The notes: generated by a model from the sequence alone, not told the origin. Counted from the stretch's first letter, positions 33,540-42,448 are shown. The stretch is 64,000 nucleotides of DNA from Marinovum sp034669705 (GCF_034669705.1 NZ_JAXMOR010000004.1:1-64000); one strand, 5' to 3'. A program made the numbers and translations.

Positions 33540-35342
33540 ATGACCGCAAGCAACACACTCGTCGCCACCCAGCCGCGCGCCGCCAAGGCCCGCAGCTTCG
33601 ACAGCGACCGCCAACAGCTCTGGATCGCCGTCGTCCTTTTGCTGATCACCGGGGTCGTCCCGTCGTTCTTGGGCGGTTCCTACTGGCAGCATTCGTTCCA
33701 GCTGATGAACATCTACATCGCGGTGACGATCCTTCAGAACTTCCTGTTCGTCGACGCCGGGCAGAAATCCTTCGGACAGGGCGTGCTTCTGGGCCTCGGC
33801 GCCTACGGGCTGGCGATTGCCTCGGGCATCCACGGGTTGCACATCGGGCTGGGCATGCTGATCGGCATCGGCGCCGCCACGTTGGGCGGGTTGGTCTTCG
33901 CCCTGCCGGCGCTCAGGGTACAGGGCTTTCACCTCGGCTTCGTGACGCTCTCGGCCGCGGTGGTCTTTCCGCAACTGCTGCTGCAACTCGACGACCTGAC
34001 GCAGGGCCTCAACGGCATTTCGATGCCGCCGCACGGGCTGACCGATCCGCTGGTCCTTGGCATCGACGGGCTGACCATGCTGACCACCGCCATGCCGATT
34101 GCTTCGCTGGCCTTTCACTACGTCATGCGCAATTCGCGGCTGGGTCGGCGCATGCGCACCGCAGCTGAAAGCCCCGAGGCGGCGCGGTCGCTGGGTATCA
34201 GCCCGGGCAAGATGAGCTCGCTGGCCTTTCTTCTTGCGGCCATCGGCACCGGAATTTGCGGGCTGCTCTTCGTCCCGGCGGTGAGCTTCGTGACGCCGCA
34301 GAGTTTTCTGATGGATGTCTCCTTCGTGTTCTTCTTTGCTGTGGTTGTCGGCGGGCGTGGACAACTGCTGGGGCCAATCGTGGGCATCTGGGCGGTGTTC
34401 ACCATCCCTAACATCCTGCTGGTCGACCTGGCCGAGTACAAACCGCTGATCTACGGCTTCATCACGCTGGCGGTGGTGATCCTTTTTCCCGACGGCATTG
34501 TCGGCACCATCGAGGGCGTCCGCAGCAAGCGCCGGCAATCGGGCGGTGGCGAACGGGCCTTCCACCTAACATCCCTGACCCGCTGGCTGTCGAACCTGCG
34601 CGATCACGAGGTGTCCGCCGATGCCCCGCCGATCATCTCGCTCAAGGGTGCGACCAAGCGCTTCGGCTCGGTGGTGGCTGTCGATCACGTCGATTTCGAC
34701 CTGCGTCCGGGCGAGATCCACGGGCTGGTGGGCGCCAATGGTTCGGGCAAGACCTCACTGCTCAACATCCTCAACGGGTTCAGCCGGATGAACGAGGGCA
34801 GCTATCGATTCGCCGGGCGCGACGTGGCGAGGGCCTCCGCCCCGGTGATTGCGCGCCTGGGCCTTGGCCGCACCTTCCAGACGCCGCGGATTTTCCCATC
34901 CTTCTCGGTCTGGAACAACGTCCGCGTCGGTCTCGATGCCCGCGACAGCGCCCTGCCGGACGAGTTGGCGCACATCCTCGACGAGATGCGCCTTGACCAT
35001 GAGAACGCCAAACCTGCCCTGCTCTCGCATGGCCAACGGAGGTTGCTGGAAGTGGTGCGCGTGGCGCTGAAGGACAGCCGCGTCGTGCTGTTTGACGAAC
35101 CGGCTGCGGGGCTTTCGCAGGAGGAGCGCGAAGAATTCTCGCAGCTCATCTACCTACTCAGCCGCAAGCTGGGCACCGCGGTGGTTCTGGTCGAGCATGA
35201 CCTCGACCTGGTCTGGTCCATCGCCGACCACATCACCGTGCTGGAGACCGGGGCGTTGATCGCTCAGGGCACGCCGAAAGACCTGGCCGGCGATCCGGCG
35301 GTGCAACATCTCTTCGTGGGGGGCGAACATGCCAATGCTTGA
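33540..35342 (+). CDS. fused LivM permease - LivG ATPase
   Basis: A 600-residue fusion. Residues about 25-330 are a LivM-type permease with many helices (NFLFVDAGQKSFGQGVLLGLGAYG, RTAAESPEAARSLGI loop, VFFFAVVVGGRGQLLGP). Residues about 360-600 are a LivG ATPase with Walker A VGANGSGKTS (about 399-408), the signature LLSHGQRRLLEVVRV, Walker B VVLFDEPAAGLS and VLVEHDLDLVW. Joining the second permease to an ATPase fixes their 1:1 ratio in the complex. The linker is about 30 residues and hydrophilic. It follows livH by 3 bp and overlaps livF by 14 nt. Confidence 0.93.
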   Translation: MTASNTLVATQPRAAKARSFDSDRQQLWIAVVLLLITGVVPSFLGGSYWQHSFQLMNIYIAVTILQNFLFVDAGQKSFGQGVLLGLGAYGLAIASGIHGLHIGLGMLIGIGAATLGGLVFALPALRVQGFHLGFVTLSAAVVFPQLLLQLDDLTQGLNGISMPPHGLTDPLVLGIDGLTMLTTAMPIASLAFHYVMRNSRLGRRMRTAAESPEAARSLGISPGKMSSLAFLLAAIGTGICGLLFVPAVSFVTPQSFLMDVSFVFFFAVVVGGRGQLLGPIVGIWAVFTIPNILLVDLAEYKPLIYGFITLAVVILFPDGIVGTIEGVRSKRRQSGGGERAFHLTSLTRWLSNLRDHEVSADAPPIISLKGATKRFGSVVAVDHVDFDLRPGEIHGLVGANGSGKTSLLNILNGFSRMNEGSYRFAGRDVARASAPVIARLGLGRTFQTPRIFPSFSVWNNVRVGLDARDSALPDELAHILDEMRLDHENAKPALLSHGQRRLLEVVRVALKDSRVVLFDEPAAGLSQEEREEFSQLIYLLSRKLGTAVVLVEHDLDLVWSIADHITVLETGALIAQGTPKDLAGDPAVQHLFVGGEHANA

Positions 35343-36051
35343 AGTAAGAAACCTCACCGCCGGCTATGGCGACATTCCGGTGGTGCGCGACGTCTCGCTG
35401 TCAGTCGATGAAGGCGAGATCCTGCTGATCGGCGGTGAGAACGGTGCCGGCAAGTCGACGCTTTTGCGCGCGATCAGCGGCTTCAACGCGCCTGCCTCGG
35501 GCAGCGTGACGCTGTCGGACCGCAACATCACCGGCCTGCCGCCAGAGATATCCGCACGCGAAGGGCTGCGGCTGGTGCTCGACAATCACCGGGTCTTTCC
35601 CGAGCTGACGGTGCATGACAACCTGCGTCTCGGACAGGCCTCGGGCCGTGCCGATCCCGACGCGCTGGCCCGCGCGCTGGAGGAGATCCACGCGGTCTTT
35701 CCGATCCTTAAAGAAAAGCGCGGCCAGCGCGCCCGCGACCTCTCGGGCGGGCAGCAGCAGATTCTGGCGCTGGGGCAGGCGTTTGTAGCCCGGCCCAAGG
35801 TGTTGCTCTGTGACGAGCCTTCCATGGGCGTGGCGCAGATGCTGCTGCCGCCGATCCTCGCCTTCCTACGCAAATGGGCCGAGTCGGGCACCGCGGTGAT
35901 CATCGTCGAGCAGCACCTCAAGGTGACCCAGCCCTACACTGATCGGGCCCTGATCATCAGCCGCGGCGAGGTGGCGCTGGAGTGCCGGTCGAGCGATCTG
36001 AACAGTCGCCTAGAAGCCTGGCGGCGCGAGCGCATGGCCGAACATGCCTGA
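35329..36051 (+). CDS. branched-chain amino acid-type ABC transporter ATPase, LivF-like
   Basis: The 240-residue ATPase has Walker A GGENGAGKSTLL (about 35-46), the Q-loop region DNHRVFPELTVHDNLRLG, the signature LSGGQQQILALGQAF, Walker B VLLCDEPSMGVA and the switch His in IVEQHL. It completes the LivH/LivM-G/LivF importer. It overlaps the fused gene upstream by 14 nt and the thioesterase downstream by 8 nt, so the transporter and the acyl-CoA thioesterase belong to one transcript. Confidence 0.92.
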   Translation: MPMLEVRNLTAGYGDIPVVRDVSLSVDEGEILLIGGENGAGKSTLLRAISGFNAPASGSVTLSDRNITGLPPEISAREGLRLVLDNHRVFPELTVHDNLRLGQASGRADPDALARALEEIHAVFPILKEKRGQRARDLSGGQQQILALGQAFVARPKVLLCDEPSMGVAQMLLPPILAFLRKWAESGTAVIIVEQHLKVTQPYTDRALIISRGEVALECRSSDLNSRLEAWRRERMAEHA

Positions 36052-36544
36052 CACCGCCCTGCCCGTCTGGGCCGGTGGCATCAGCTGGCGGGGCACGGTG
36101 GCGCCCGCCGACACCGACGAGAACGGCCATATGAACGTGGGCGCCTACGACCGGATGCTCGATGCCACCGACACGGCCTTCTTCCTCGACCTGGGCTGGA
36201 CCCCGGACTATCCGCGCCTTGACCTGCGCGGGTTCTTCCGCGTCGAAAAACACCTGCGCTATCTCTCGGAGCTGTTCGAGGGCACGCCGCTTCTGGGCAC
36301 CGCCCGAATCCTGCGCACCGACCTGAAGAAGTTCCACCTCTGTTTTCAGCTCTGGAACGCGGACACCGGCATCCGCTCGGCGATGATGGAAACCATGGTG
36401 TTGCACATGGACCTCGAGGCACGCCGCGCCGCCGCCATGACGCCCGGCACCTTTGCCCGGCGTGTCACCGCGCAGGCCGAGGCCGACAGCCGCACGCCGG
36501 CGCCGCCCGATCTGGGCCACGCCATCCGCTTCGATCCGGCCTGA
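36044..36544 (+). CDS. 4HBT-type acyl-CoA thioesterase
   Basis: This 166-residue hot-dog protein has the catalytic-type strand VAPADTDENGHMNVGAYDRMLD (about 19-40), where an Asp/Glu pair and Asn line the active site in 4-hydroxybenzoyl-CoA-thioesterase relatives. It would release a CoA thioester to relieve CoA sequestration when flux stalls, or hydrolyse a dead-end intermediate. It ends the operon begun at livH; the next regulon operator lies just downstream. Confidence 0.85.
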   Translation: MPDTALPVWAGGISWRGTVAPADTDENGHMNVGAYDRMLDATDTAFFLDLGWTPDYPRLDLRGFFRVEKHLRYLSELFEGTPLLGTARILRTDLKKFHLCFQLWNADTGIRSAMMETMVLHMDLEARRAAAMTPGTFARRVTAQAEADSRTPAPPDLGHAIRFDPA

Positions 36545-36555
36545 CCGCATCACGT

Positions 36556-36572
36556 TAGTCTCAACAGACGAT
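36556..36572 (+). promoter_or_regulatory. TMGTCC-N4-RGACGAT operator, site 6
   Basis: TAGTCT-CAAC-AGACGAT, 60 bp before the enoyl-CoA-hydratase ATG. It differs from site 3 at a single base, also in the immediate flanks (36554-36578). Confidence 0.8.
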
Positions 36573-36631
36573 GAGCCGGCGGCCCGCCTGCGGCTAGGCT
36601 CCAGCACAGAGTAGCAGAGGATCGCCCCGCC

Positions 36632-37522
36632 ATGAGTCCCGACCGACCCACCCCGCCGGAGTACGAAACCGACACCCCGGTCACCTACAGCACCGAGAAC
36701 CAGGTCGCCTGGCTAATGATGAACCGCGCCCGGTTCAACAACGCGCAGAACTCGCAGATGACCTATGCGCTTGACGACGCCTTCCAGCGCGCGGTCAATG
36801 ACCCGGAGGTGAAAGCCATCGTGCTGGGCGGCGAGGGCAAGCATTTCTCGGCCGGCCACGACATCGGCACCCCAGGCCGCGACGTCGATAGCGCTTTCCC
36901 CCGGCGCCTGCTGTGGGAAGATCACACTACCAAGCCCGGCGCGGAATACCTCTACACCCGTGAACACGAGCAATACCTCGGCATGTGTCGCCGGTGGCGC
37001 GATTGCCCCAAGCCCACCATCGCCATGGTGCAGGGTGCCTGCGTCGCCGGTGGGCTGATGCTGGCATGGGTCTGCGATCTGATCGTCGCCTCAGACGATG
37101 CCTTCTTTCAGGATCCAGTGATCCGCATGGGCATTCCCGGCGTCGAGTATTTCGCCCATGCCTTCGAGCTGCCGCCGCGGATCGCCAAGGAATTCCTGCT
37201 CTTGGGCGAACGCATGCCCGCCGCCCGCGCCGCGCATTTCGGCATGGTCAACAAGGTGGTGCCGCGCGACGATCTGCAAAGCGCCGTGCAGGGCTGGGCC
37301 GAGACGCTGGCCGAGCGGCCGTCGCTGGGATCCTGGCTGACCAAGCAGGCGGTCAACCACATCGAGGATTTGCGCGGCAAGCGCACCGGCATGGACGCGG
37401 CGTATCACATGCATCATTTCGCCCATGCGCAGAACGAACTGGTCTCGGGCGACCGGCTGTCGGGGCTTGACGCCGCCGGCATGGCGCGCGCCAACAAGGC
37501 CGCCGAACAGGACAAGGGCTGA
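36632..37522 (+). CDS. enoyl-CoA hydratase/isomerase (crotonase family)
   Basis: The 296-residue crotonase has the oxyanion-hole strands LGGEGKHFSAGHDIGTPG (about 67-84) and MVQGACVAGGLMLAWVCDLIVAS (about 132-154), then DPVIRMGIPGVEYFAHAFEL. It is longer than EchA20, with an insertion around WEDHTTKPGAEYLYTREHEQYL. It should hydrate an enoyl-CoA in the beta-oxidation of ring-opened products, matching the FadE31/32 and FadA6 homologues that follow in the same operon. It begins that operon, under site 6. Confidence 0.9.
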   Translation: MSPDRPTPPEYETDTPVTYSTENQVAWLMMNRARFNNAQNSQMTYALDDAFQRAVNDPEVKAIVLGGEGKHFSAGHDIGTPGRDVDSAFPRRLLWEDHTTKPGAEYLYTREHEQYLGMCRRWRDCPKPTIAMVQGACVAGGLMLAWVCDLIVASDDAFFQDPVIRMGIPGVEYFAHAFELPPRIAKEFLLLGERMPAARAAHFGMVNKVVPRDDLQSAVQGWAETLAERPSLGSWLTKQAVNHIEDLRGKRTGMDAAYHMHHFAHAQNELVSGDRLSGLDAAGMARANKAAEQDKG

Positions 37523-37526
37523 GCGC

Positions 37527-38690
37527 ATGGACCTGAGCTATACCGAAGACCAGCGCGCCTTTCGCGCCGAGGTGCGCGACTGGATGCAGACCAACGTGCC
37601 GCGCAAGCCTCTGCCCAGCTTCGATGCCTCGCGCGCGGGGTTCGAGGCACATCGGGCGTGGGAAGCGCAGCTGAACGAAGGCCGCTGGTCGATGGTGACA
37701 TGGCCCGAGGATTACGGCGGGCGCGGGCTCGACCTGATCCGCTGGCTGATCTTCGAAGAGGAATACTACGGCGCCGGCGCCCCGCTGCGGGTCAACCAGA
37801 ACGGCATCTTCCTGCTCGGCCCGACATTGATGGAGTTCGGCACCGAGGCGCAGAAGGCGCGGTTCCTGCCCCGGATGGCCACCGGCGAGGACATCTGGGC
37901 GCAGGCCTGGTCCGAGCCGCAGGCAGGCTCGGACCTTGCGGCGGTGCGGGCGAAGGCGCGGCGCGACGGGGATGGCTACGTGCTCTCGGGCCACAAGATA
38001 TGGTCGTCGCGCGCGGTCTATGCCGACTGGGCCTTCGGCCTGTTCCGCACTGACCCCAAAAGCGAGCGCCACCACGGGCTGAGCCTGATCCTGTTCCCCC
38101 TCGACGCCCCCGGGGTGACGCGGCAGCCGATCCACCAGATCAACGGCGAGCACGGGTTTGCCGAGATTTTCCTCGACGAAGTGCGGGTTCCCGCGGAGAA
38201 CATCCTTGGCGCCGAGGGCGAGGGCTGGAAAATCTGCATGGCCACCGCCGGTTTTGAACGCGGGCTGATGCTGCGCAGCCCGGCGCGCTACCAAGTGGCG
38301 GCGCGCGCGCTGGTGCAACTGGCGGAAAGCCGCGGCGACGCGCTCGACCCGGTGCTGCGCGCCCGCGTGGCCGAGGCCACGATGGGCGCCGAGGCTTACG
38401 GGCTGTCGATCTATGTCACCGCCTCGCGGCTGATGGCCGGCGGCAAGATCGGCGCCGAGGCCTCGACCAACAAGATCTTCTGGTCCGAACTGGACATCGC
38501 GCTGCACGAAACCGCGCTCGACATCCTTGGGCCGAGCGCCGAACTTCACCCCTGCGCGCCGGCCGCGCCCGATGCCGGCAACTGGCTCGATGGCTACCTG
38601 TTTTCGCTGGCCGGGCCGATCTATGCCGGCACCAACGAGATTCAGCGCAACATCATCGCCGAGCGCATGCTCGGCCTGCCAAGAAAGTGA
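37527..38690 (+). CDS. fadE31: acyl-CoA dehydrogenase, FadE31-like (alpha subunit)
   Basis: This 387-residue flavoprotein follows mycobacterial FadE31 (Rv3562): MDLSYTEDQRAFRAEVRDWM, VTWPEDYGGRGLDL, FEEEYYGAGAPLR, WAQAWSEPQAGSDLA, KIWSSRAVYADWAFGLFRTDP, ERGLMLRSPARYQVAARALVQL and GPIYAGTNEIQRNIIAERMLGLPRK. In mycobacteria FadE31-FadE32-FadE33 act on late C/D-ring products. It starts 4 bp after the hydratase gene and is followed 5 bp later by its small partner, consistent with an alpha2beta2 heteromer. Confidence 0.9.
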   Translation: MDLSYTEDQRAFRAEVRDWMQTNVPRKPLPSFDASRAGFEAHRAWEAQLNEGRWSMVTWPEDYGGRGLDLIRWLIFEEEYYGAGAPLRVNQNGIFLLGPTLMEFGTEAQKARFLPRMATGEDIWAQAWSEPQAGSDLAAVRAKARRDGDGYVLSGHKIWSSRAVYADWAFGLFRTDPKSERHHGLSLILFPLDAPGVTRQPIHQINGEHGFAEIFLDEVRVPAENILGAEGEGWKICMATAGFERGLMLRSPARYQVAARALVQLAESRGDALDPVLRARVAEATMGAEAYGLSIYVTASRLMAGGKIGAEASTNKIFWSELDIALHETALDILGPSAELHPCAPAAPDAGNWLDGYLFSLAGPIYAGTNEIQRNIIAERMLGLPRK

Positions 38691-38695
38691 GCGCC

Positions 38696-39739
38696 ATGAA
38701 ATTCGTGATCACCGAAGAACAGCAGATGATGACCGACATGGTGCAGGACTTCCTGTCGGAGAACTGCACGCCGGCGCAACTGCGCGCGCTGGCCGACAAG
38801 AGCGAAAGCCACGACCCGGCCCGCTGGTCTGCGCTCTGCGACCTGGGCCTGCCCGGCGCGATGCTGGGCGAGGCGGCGGGCGGCCTGGGCCTTTCCGCGC
38901 AGGACGTCATCGGGCTGGTGCGCGCCAGCGGCGCCGCGCTGCTGCCCGAACCCCTGGCCGAGACGATGGGCATCGCCCTGCCCGCACTGGAGGCCCTTGG
39001 CGCGCCCGCCAGCATCCCCGATATCCTGTCGGGCGCACGGCGCATCGCCGTGGCCCATCCGCTGGCCCCGCTGGTCGAGGGCGCCGACAGCGCCGACGCT
39101 ATCCTCATGTTCACCGACTGCGCGGTTCGCCTGATCCCCTCTGCCGGCGCCGAACTGACGCCGCAGCCGGGCATCGACCCGCTGCGCCGTCTCTTCACCG
39201 TCGCCGGAACCGAAGGCGAGACGCTGGCCGAGGGCGACGCCGCCACGGCCGCCACCGGGCGCGCGGGCGAGACCGGCGCGCTCTTTGCCGCCGCGCAGCT
39301 CCTCGGCATCGCGCAGAAGGCCATCGACATCTCGGTTGCCTATGCTTGCGAACGCCAGCAGTTCGGCAAGCCCATCGGCACATACCAGGCGCTGAAGCAC
39401 CACCTCGCCAGCGCGCAGGTCGCGGTGGAATTCGCCCGCCCGGTGCTGCTGGCCGCCGCCGCCACGGCCGCCCACCCCGCGGACCGCGCCGCCCGCGCCC
39501 GCGTCAGCCACGCCAAGTTCGCCTGTGGCCGCGCCGCCGATCAGGCCTGCCGCACCGCGATCCAAGTGCACGGCGGCATGGGCTACAGCCAGGAAGCGGA
39601 CGTGCATCTCTACCTTAAGCGCGCGCTCGCGCTGCGCCAGAGCTGGGGCAGCGAAACCTTCCACCGCAACCGCTATGCCGACCGCCTGGGCGCTCTGCCG
39701 CTCGGGCCGGGCACGCTCTTCGACCTGGAGACCACCTGA
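38696..39739 (+). CDS. acyl-CoA dehydrogenase, FadE32/FadE33-like (beta subunit)
   Basis: This shorter 347-residue member has MKFVITEEQQMMTDMVQDFL, LPGAMLGEAAGGLGLS, LLPEPLAETMGIALP, ERQQFGKPIGTYQALKHHLA and IQVHGGMGYSQEADVHLYLKRALAL. The middle beta-barrel region is reduced, as in the non-FAD-dominant partner of steroid dehydrogenase heteromers. Mycobacteria have three such genes (fadE31-33); here only one partner follows FadE31, so it probably covers the FadE32 or FadE33 role, and I cannot choose between them. The ATG at 38696 is preferred over a GTG at 38687. Confidence 0.87.
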   Translation: MKFVITEEQQMMTDMVQDFLSENCTPAQLRALADKSESHDPARWSALCDLGLPGAMLGEAAGGLGLSAQDVIGLVRASGAALLPEPLAETMGIALPALEALGAPASIPDILSGARRIAVAHPLAPLVEGADSADAILMFTDCAVRLIPSAGAELTPQPGIDPLRRLFTVAGTEGETLAEGDAATAATGRAGETGALFAAAQLLGIAQKAIDISVAYACERQQFGKPIGTYQALKHHLASAQVAVEFARPVLLAAAATAAHPADRAARARVSHAKFACGRAADQACRTAIQVHGGMGYSQEADVHLYLKRALALRQSWGSETFHRNRYADRLGALPLGPGTLFDLETT

Positions 39740-39740
39740 A

Positions 39741-40892
39741 ATGACCCAAGCCTTTATCGTCGACGCCATCCGCACCCCCATCGGGCGCAAGAAGGGGTCA
39801 TTGGCCGACATGCATTCCGCCGATCTGGGCGCGGTTCCGCTCAAGGTGTTATTGGAGCGCACCGATGTCGATCCCGGCGCCGTCGACGACGTGATCTATG
39901 GTTGCTGCGACACCATCGGGAGCCAAGCGGGCGACATCGCGCGCACCTGCTGGCTGGCCGCCGGGCTGCCGCTGCATGTGCCCGGTGTCACCATCGACCG
40001 ACAATGCGGATCATCGCAACAGGCGGTGCATTTCGCGGCGCAGGCGGTGATGAGCGGCACGCAGGACATGGTGATCGCCGGCGGCGTGCAGAACATGAAC
40101 GCCATCCCGATTTCCGCCGCGATGCTGGCCGGGCAGGCCTATGGTTTCGCCGATCCCTTCCGCGGCTCCGAGGGCTGGGACAACCGCTTCGGTCAGCAAG
40201 AGTTGAGCCAGTTCCGCTCGGCCGAGATGATCGCGGAGAAGTGGGATTGCACCCGCGAAGAGATGGAGCGTTTCGCCTTGGCCAGCCACGACCGCGCGCT
40301 TACGGCGATCGACGACGGGCGCATGGCCGCGGAAATCACCCCAGCGGGCGGTCTGACCATTGATGAGACGCCCCGTCGCGGCACTACACTTGAGAAGATG
40401 GCCGAGCTTCAGCCGATCTCGGAAGGCGGGCGCATCACCGCCGCCGTCGCCAGCCAGACCTGCGACGGCGCGGCGGCGATACTTCTGGCCTCCGAAGCGG
40501 CGGTCAAGGCGCACGGGCTGAAACCCCGCGCGCGCATCCACCACATGAGCGTGCGCGCCGATGATCCGGTCTGGATGCTGACCGCGCCGATCCCCGCCAC
40601 CCGGCATGCGCTGGACAAGGCCGGACTCGGCGTCGATGACATCGACCTCTTCGAATGCAACGAGGCCTTCGCCTCGATCCCCATGGCCTGGATGAAGGAA
40701 CTCGGCATTCCACACGAGAAGGTGAACGTGAACGGCGGCGGCATCTCGCTTGGCCACCCCATCGGCGCCACCGGGGCGCGGCTGATGACGACGCTGCTCT
40801 ACGAGTTGGAGCGGCGCGGCGGGCGCTACGGGCTTCAGACCATGTGCGAGGGCGGCGGTCAGGCCAACGTGACGATCATCGAGCGGCTTTGA
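39741..40892 (+). CDS. fadA6: FadA6-like 3-ketoacyl-CoA thiolase
   Basis: The 383-residue thiolase is very close to mycobacterial FadA6 (Rv3556c): FIVDAIRTPIGRKKGSLAD, VDDVIYGCCDTIGSQAGDIAR, VTIDRQCGSSQQAVHFAAQ (Cys89), SQFRSAEMIAEKWDCTREEMERF, ARIHHMSVRADDPVWMLTAPIPATR, GHPIGATGARL and YGLQTMCEGGGQANVTIIERL. FadA6 cleaves ketoacyl-CoAs produced after C-ring opening. It directly follows the dehydrogenase pair (1-bp gap). Confidence 0.93.
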   Translation: MTQAFIVDAIRTPIGRKKGSLADMHSADLGAVPLKVLLERTDVDPGAVDDVIYGCCDTIGSQAGDIARTCWLAAGLPLHVPGVTIDRQCGSSQQAVHFAAQAVMSGTQDMVIAGGVQNMNAIPISAAMLAGQAYGFADPFRGSEGWDNRFGQQELSQFRSAEMIAEKWDCTREEMERFALASHDRALTAIDDGRMAAEITPAGGLTIDETPRRGTTLEKMAELQPISEGGRITAAVASQTCDGAAAILLASEAAVKAHGLKPRARIHHMSVRADDPVWMLTAPIPATRHALDKAGLGVDDIDLFECNEAFASIPMAWMKELGIPHEKVNVNGGGISLGHPIGATGARLMTTLLYELERRGGRYGLQTMCEGGGQANVTIIERL

Positions 40893-40893
40893 C

Positions 40894-41493
40894 ATGCCGG
40901 TCTATGCATTCGAGGGCTGCGTTCCGGTGCTGCACCCCACGGCCTTTCTGCATCCCACGGCGGTGCTGATCGGTGACGTGCAGGTGGGCGCGCGCTGCTA
41001 CATCGGCGCGGGCGCGGCTTTGCGCGGCGATTTCGGACGGATCACGGTGGCGGACCACGTCAGCGTGCAGGACAGTTGCACCTTGCACAGCGCCGCGGGG
41101 TCCGACTGCGTCGTCGCCGAGGGCACCACCATAAGTCACGGCGCAGTACTCCACGGCTGCCGGATCGGCACCGACACGCTGGTGGGGATCAATGCGGTGG
41201 TGCTCGACGAGGCAGATATCGGCGCGGAATGCCTGATCGGCGCGATGACGCTGGTACGGTCCGAGATGGTGGTGCCGGCCCGGCACTTCGTCGCGGGCAA
41301 CCCGGCGCGGATCATCCGAGAACTGGCGGCAGACCGGATCGGCTGGGCGCAGAGCCGCGACGGCGAATACCCCCGCCTTGCCGACCGCTGCCGCGCCGGG
41401 CTGGTCGAATGCGCGGCACTGAGCGCACCCGAGGACAACCGCCCACGCAACACGGGCAACGCACAGGCCGTGCGGCTGAAGGAAAAGGAGTAG
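40894..41493 (+). CDS. left-handed beta-helix (gamma-carbonic-anhydrase-like/PaaY-like) protein
   Basis: This 199-residue hexapeptide-repeat protein has runs such as HPTAFLHPTAVLIGDVQVGARCYIG and GTTISHGAVLHGCRIGTDTLVGINAVVLD, plus the PaaY/CaiE-type C-terminus VPARHFVAGNPARIIREL. PaaY is a thioesterase-like housekeeping protein of the phenylacetate pathway that guards against toxic CoA intermediates; gamma-carbonic anhydrases share the fold and His ligands (VQDSCTLH, ISHGAVLHGC). It starts 1 bp after fadA6. A protective role against a dead-end CoA ester is a plausible analogy. Confidence 0.82.
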   Translation: MPVYAFEGCVPVLHPTAFLHPTAVLIGDVQVGARCYIGAGAALRGDFGRITVADHVSVQDSCTLHSAAGSDCVVAEGTTISHGAVLHGCRIGTDTLVGINAVVLDEADIGAECLIGAMTLVRSEMVVPARHFVAGNPARIIRELAADRIGWAQSRDGEYPRLADRCRAGLVECAALSAPEDNRPRNTGNAQAVRLKEKE

Positions 41494-41496
41494 AAC

Positions 41497-42402
41497 ATGA
41501 GACTTTGCGAGGACCGCGTGGTCATCGTCACCGGCGCTGGCCGAGGGCTGGGCCGCGCCTATGCATTGGAACTGGCCCGCCAGGGGGCGGCGGTGGTGGT
41601 CAATGACCTAGGCGTCAGCAACCACGGCGAGGACACCGGCGAGCGCCCTGCCGAAGTCGTGGTACGCGAGATCGAAGCCGCCGGCGGGCGGGCGCTGGCG
41701 AACTTCTGCGACGTCGCCGACTGGGACGCCACCGGCGAGATGGTGCGCCAGACCATCGAGACCTTCGGCGGGCTGCACGCTGTGGTCAACAACGCCGGTT
41801 TCGTGCGCGACCGGATGTTCGTCTCGGCCACGCCGGACGAATGGGACGCGATCATGCGCGTGCACCTGCGCGGCCACTTCTGCACTGCGCGTCACGCGGT
41901 GGAGCATTGGCGCGGCGAGGCCAAGGCCGGCCGGTCGGTCGACGCGCGGATCATCAACACCACCTCGGGCGCCGGGCTGCACGGCTCCATCGGCCAGACC
42001 GCCTATGCGACAGCGAAGGGCGGCATTGCCGCAATGACCCTGGTGCAAGCGGCGGAACTGGCGCGCTACGGCATCACCGCCAATGCGCTGGCGCCCAACG
42101 CACGTACCCGAATGACCGAAGACGCCTTCGGCGACGCGATGAACCGTAAGGACGGCGATTTCGACATCTACGCGCCCGAAAACACGGCGCCGCTGGTGGC
42201 CTGGCTCTGTTCGGCGGCGTCCGAGGGTGTGACCGGCGAGGTCTTCGAACTGCTGGGTGGTAATCTGAGGCTCTGCCTCGGCTGGTCGGATGGGCCGTCA
42301 GAGGATGCGAAATCGCGCTGGGATGCGGACAAGATCGGCGCCGCTGTGGCACGCCTGAAGGCCGACCGCCCGGCGGCGAAGCCGGTTTGGGGCAGCGCCT
42401 GA
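41497..42402 (+). CDS. SDR 3-hydroxyacyl-CoA/17-beta-hydroxysteroid dehydrogenase (MFE-2/HSD4-like)
   Basis: The 301-residue SDR has the signature of the dehydrogenase domain of multifunctional enzyme 2: IVTGAGRGLGRAYALELARQGAAVVVNDLG (about 9-38), VNNAGFVRDRMF, NTTSGAGLHGSIGQTAYATAKGG (Ser, Tyr, Lys about 152-172) and ITANALAPNARTRM. Such enzymes oxidise (R)-3-hydroxyacyl-CoAs of sterol side chains or ring fragments. It closes the plus-strand operon 36632-42402. It would provide the dehydrogenation between the hydratase and FadA6. Confidence 0.9.
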   Translation: MRLCEDRVVIVTGAGRGLGRAYALELARQGAAVVVNDLGVSNHGEDTGERPAEVVVREIEAAGGRALANFCDVADWDATGEMVRQTIETFGGLHAVVNNAGFVRDRMFVSATPDEWDAIMRVHLRGHFCTARHAVEHWRGEAKAGRSVDARIINTTSGAGLHGSIGQTAYATAKGGIAAMTLVQAAELARYGITANALAPNARTRMTEDAFGDAMNRKDGDFDIYAPENTAPLVAWLCSAASEGVTGEVFELLGGNLRLCLGWSDGPSEDAKSRWDADKIGAAVARLKADRPAAKPVWGSA

Positions 42403-42448
42403 GCGAAATGTGGCGGACCGGGCGCCGCCAGGGCCGCCCGGCCGCGGC

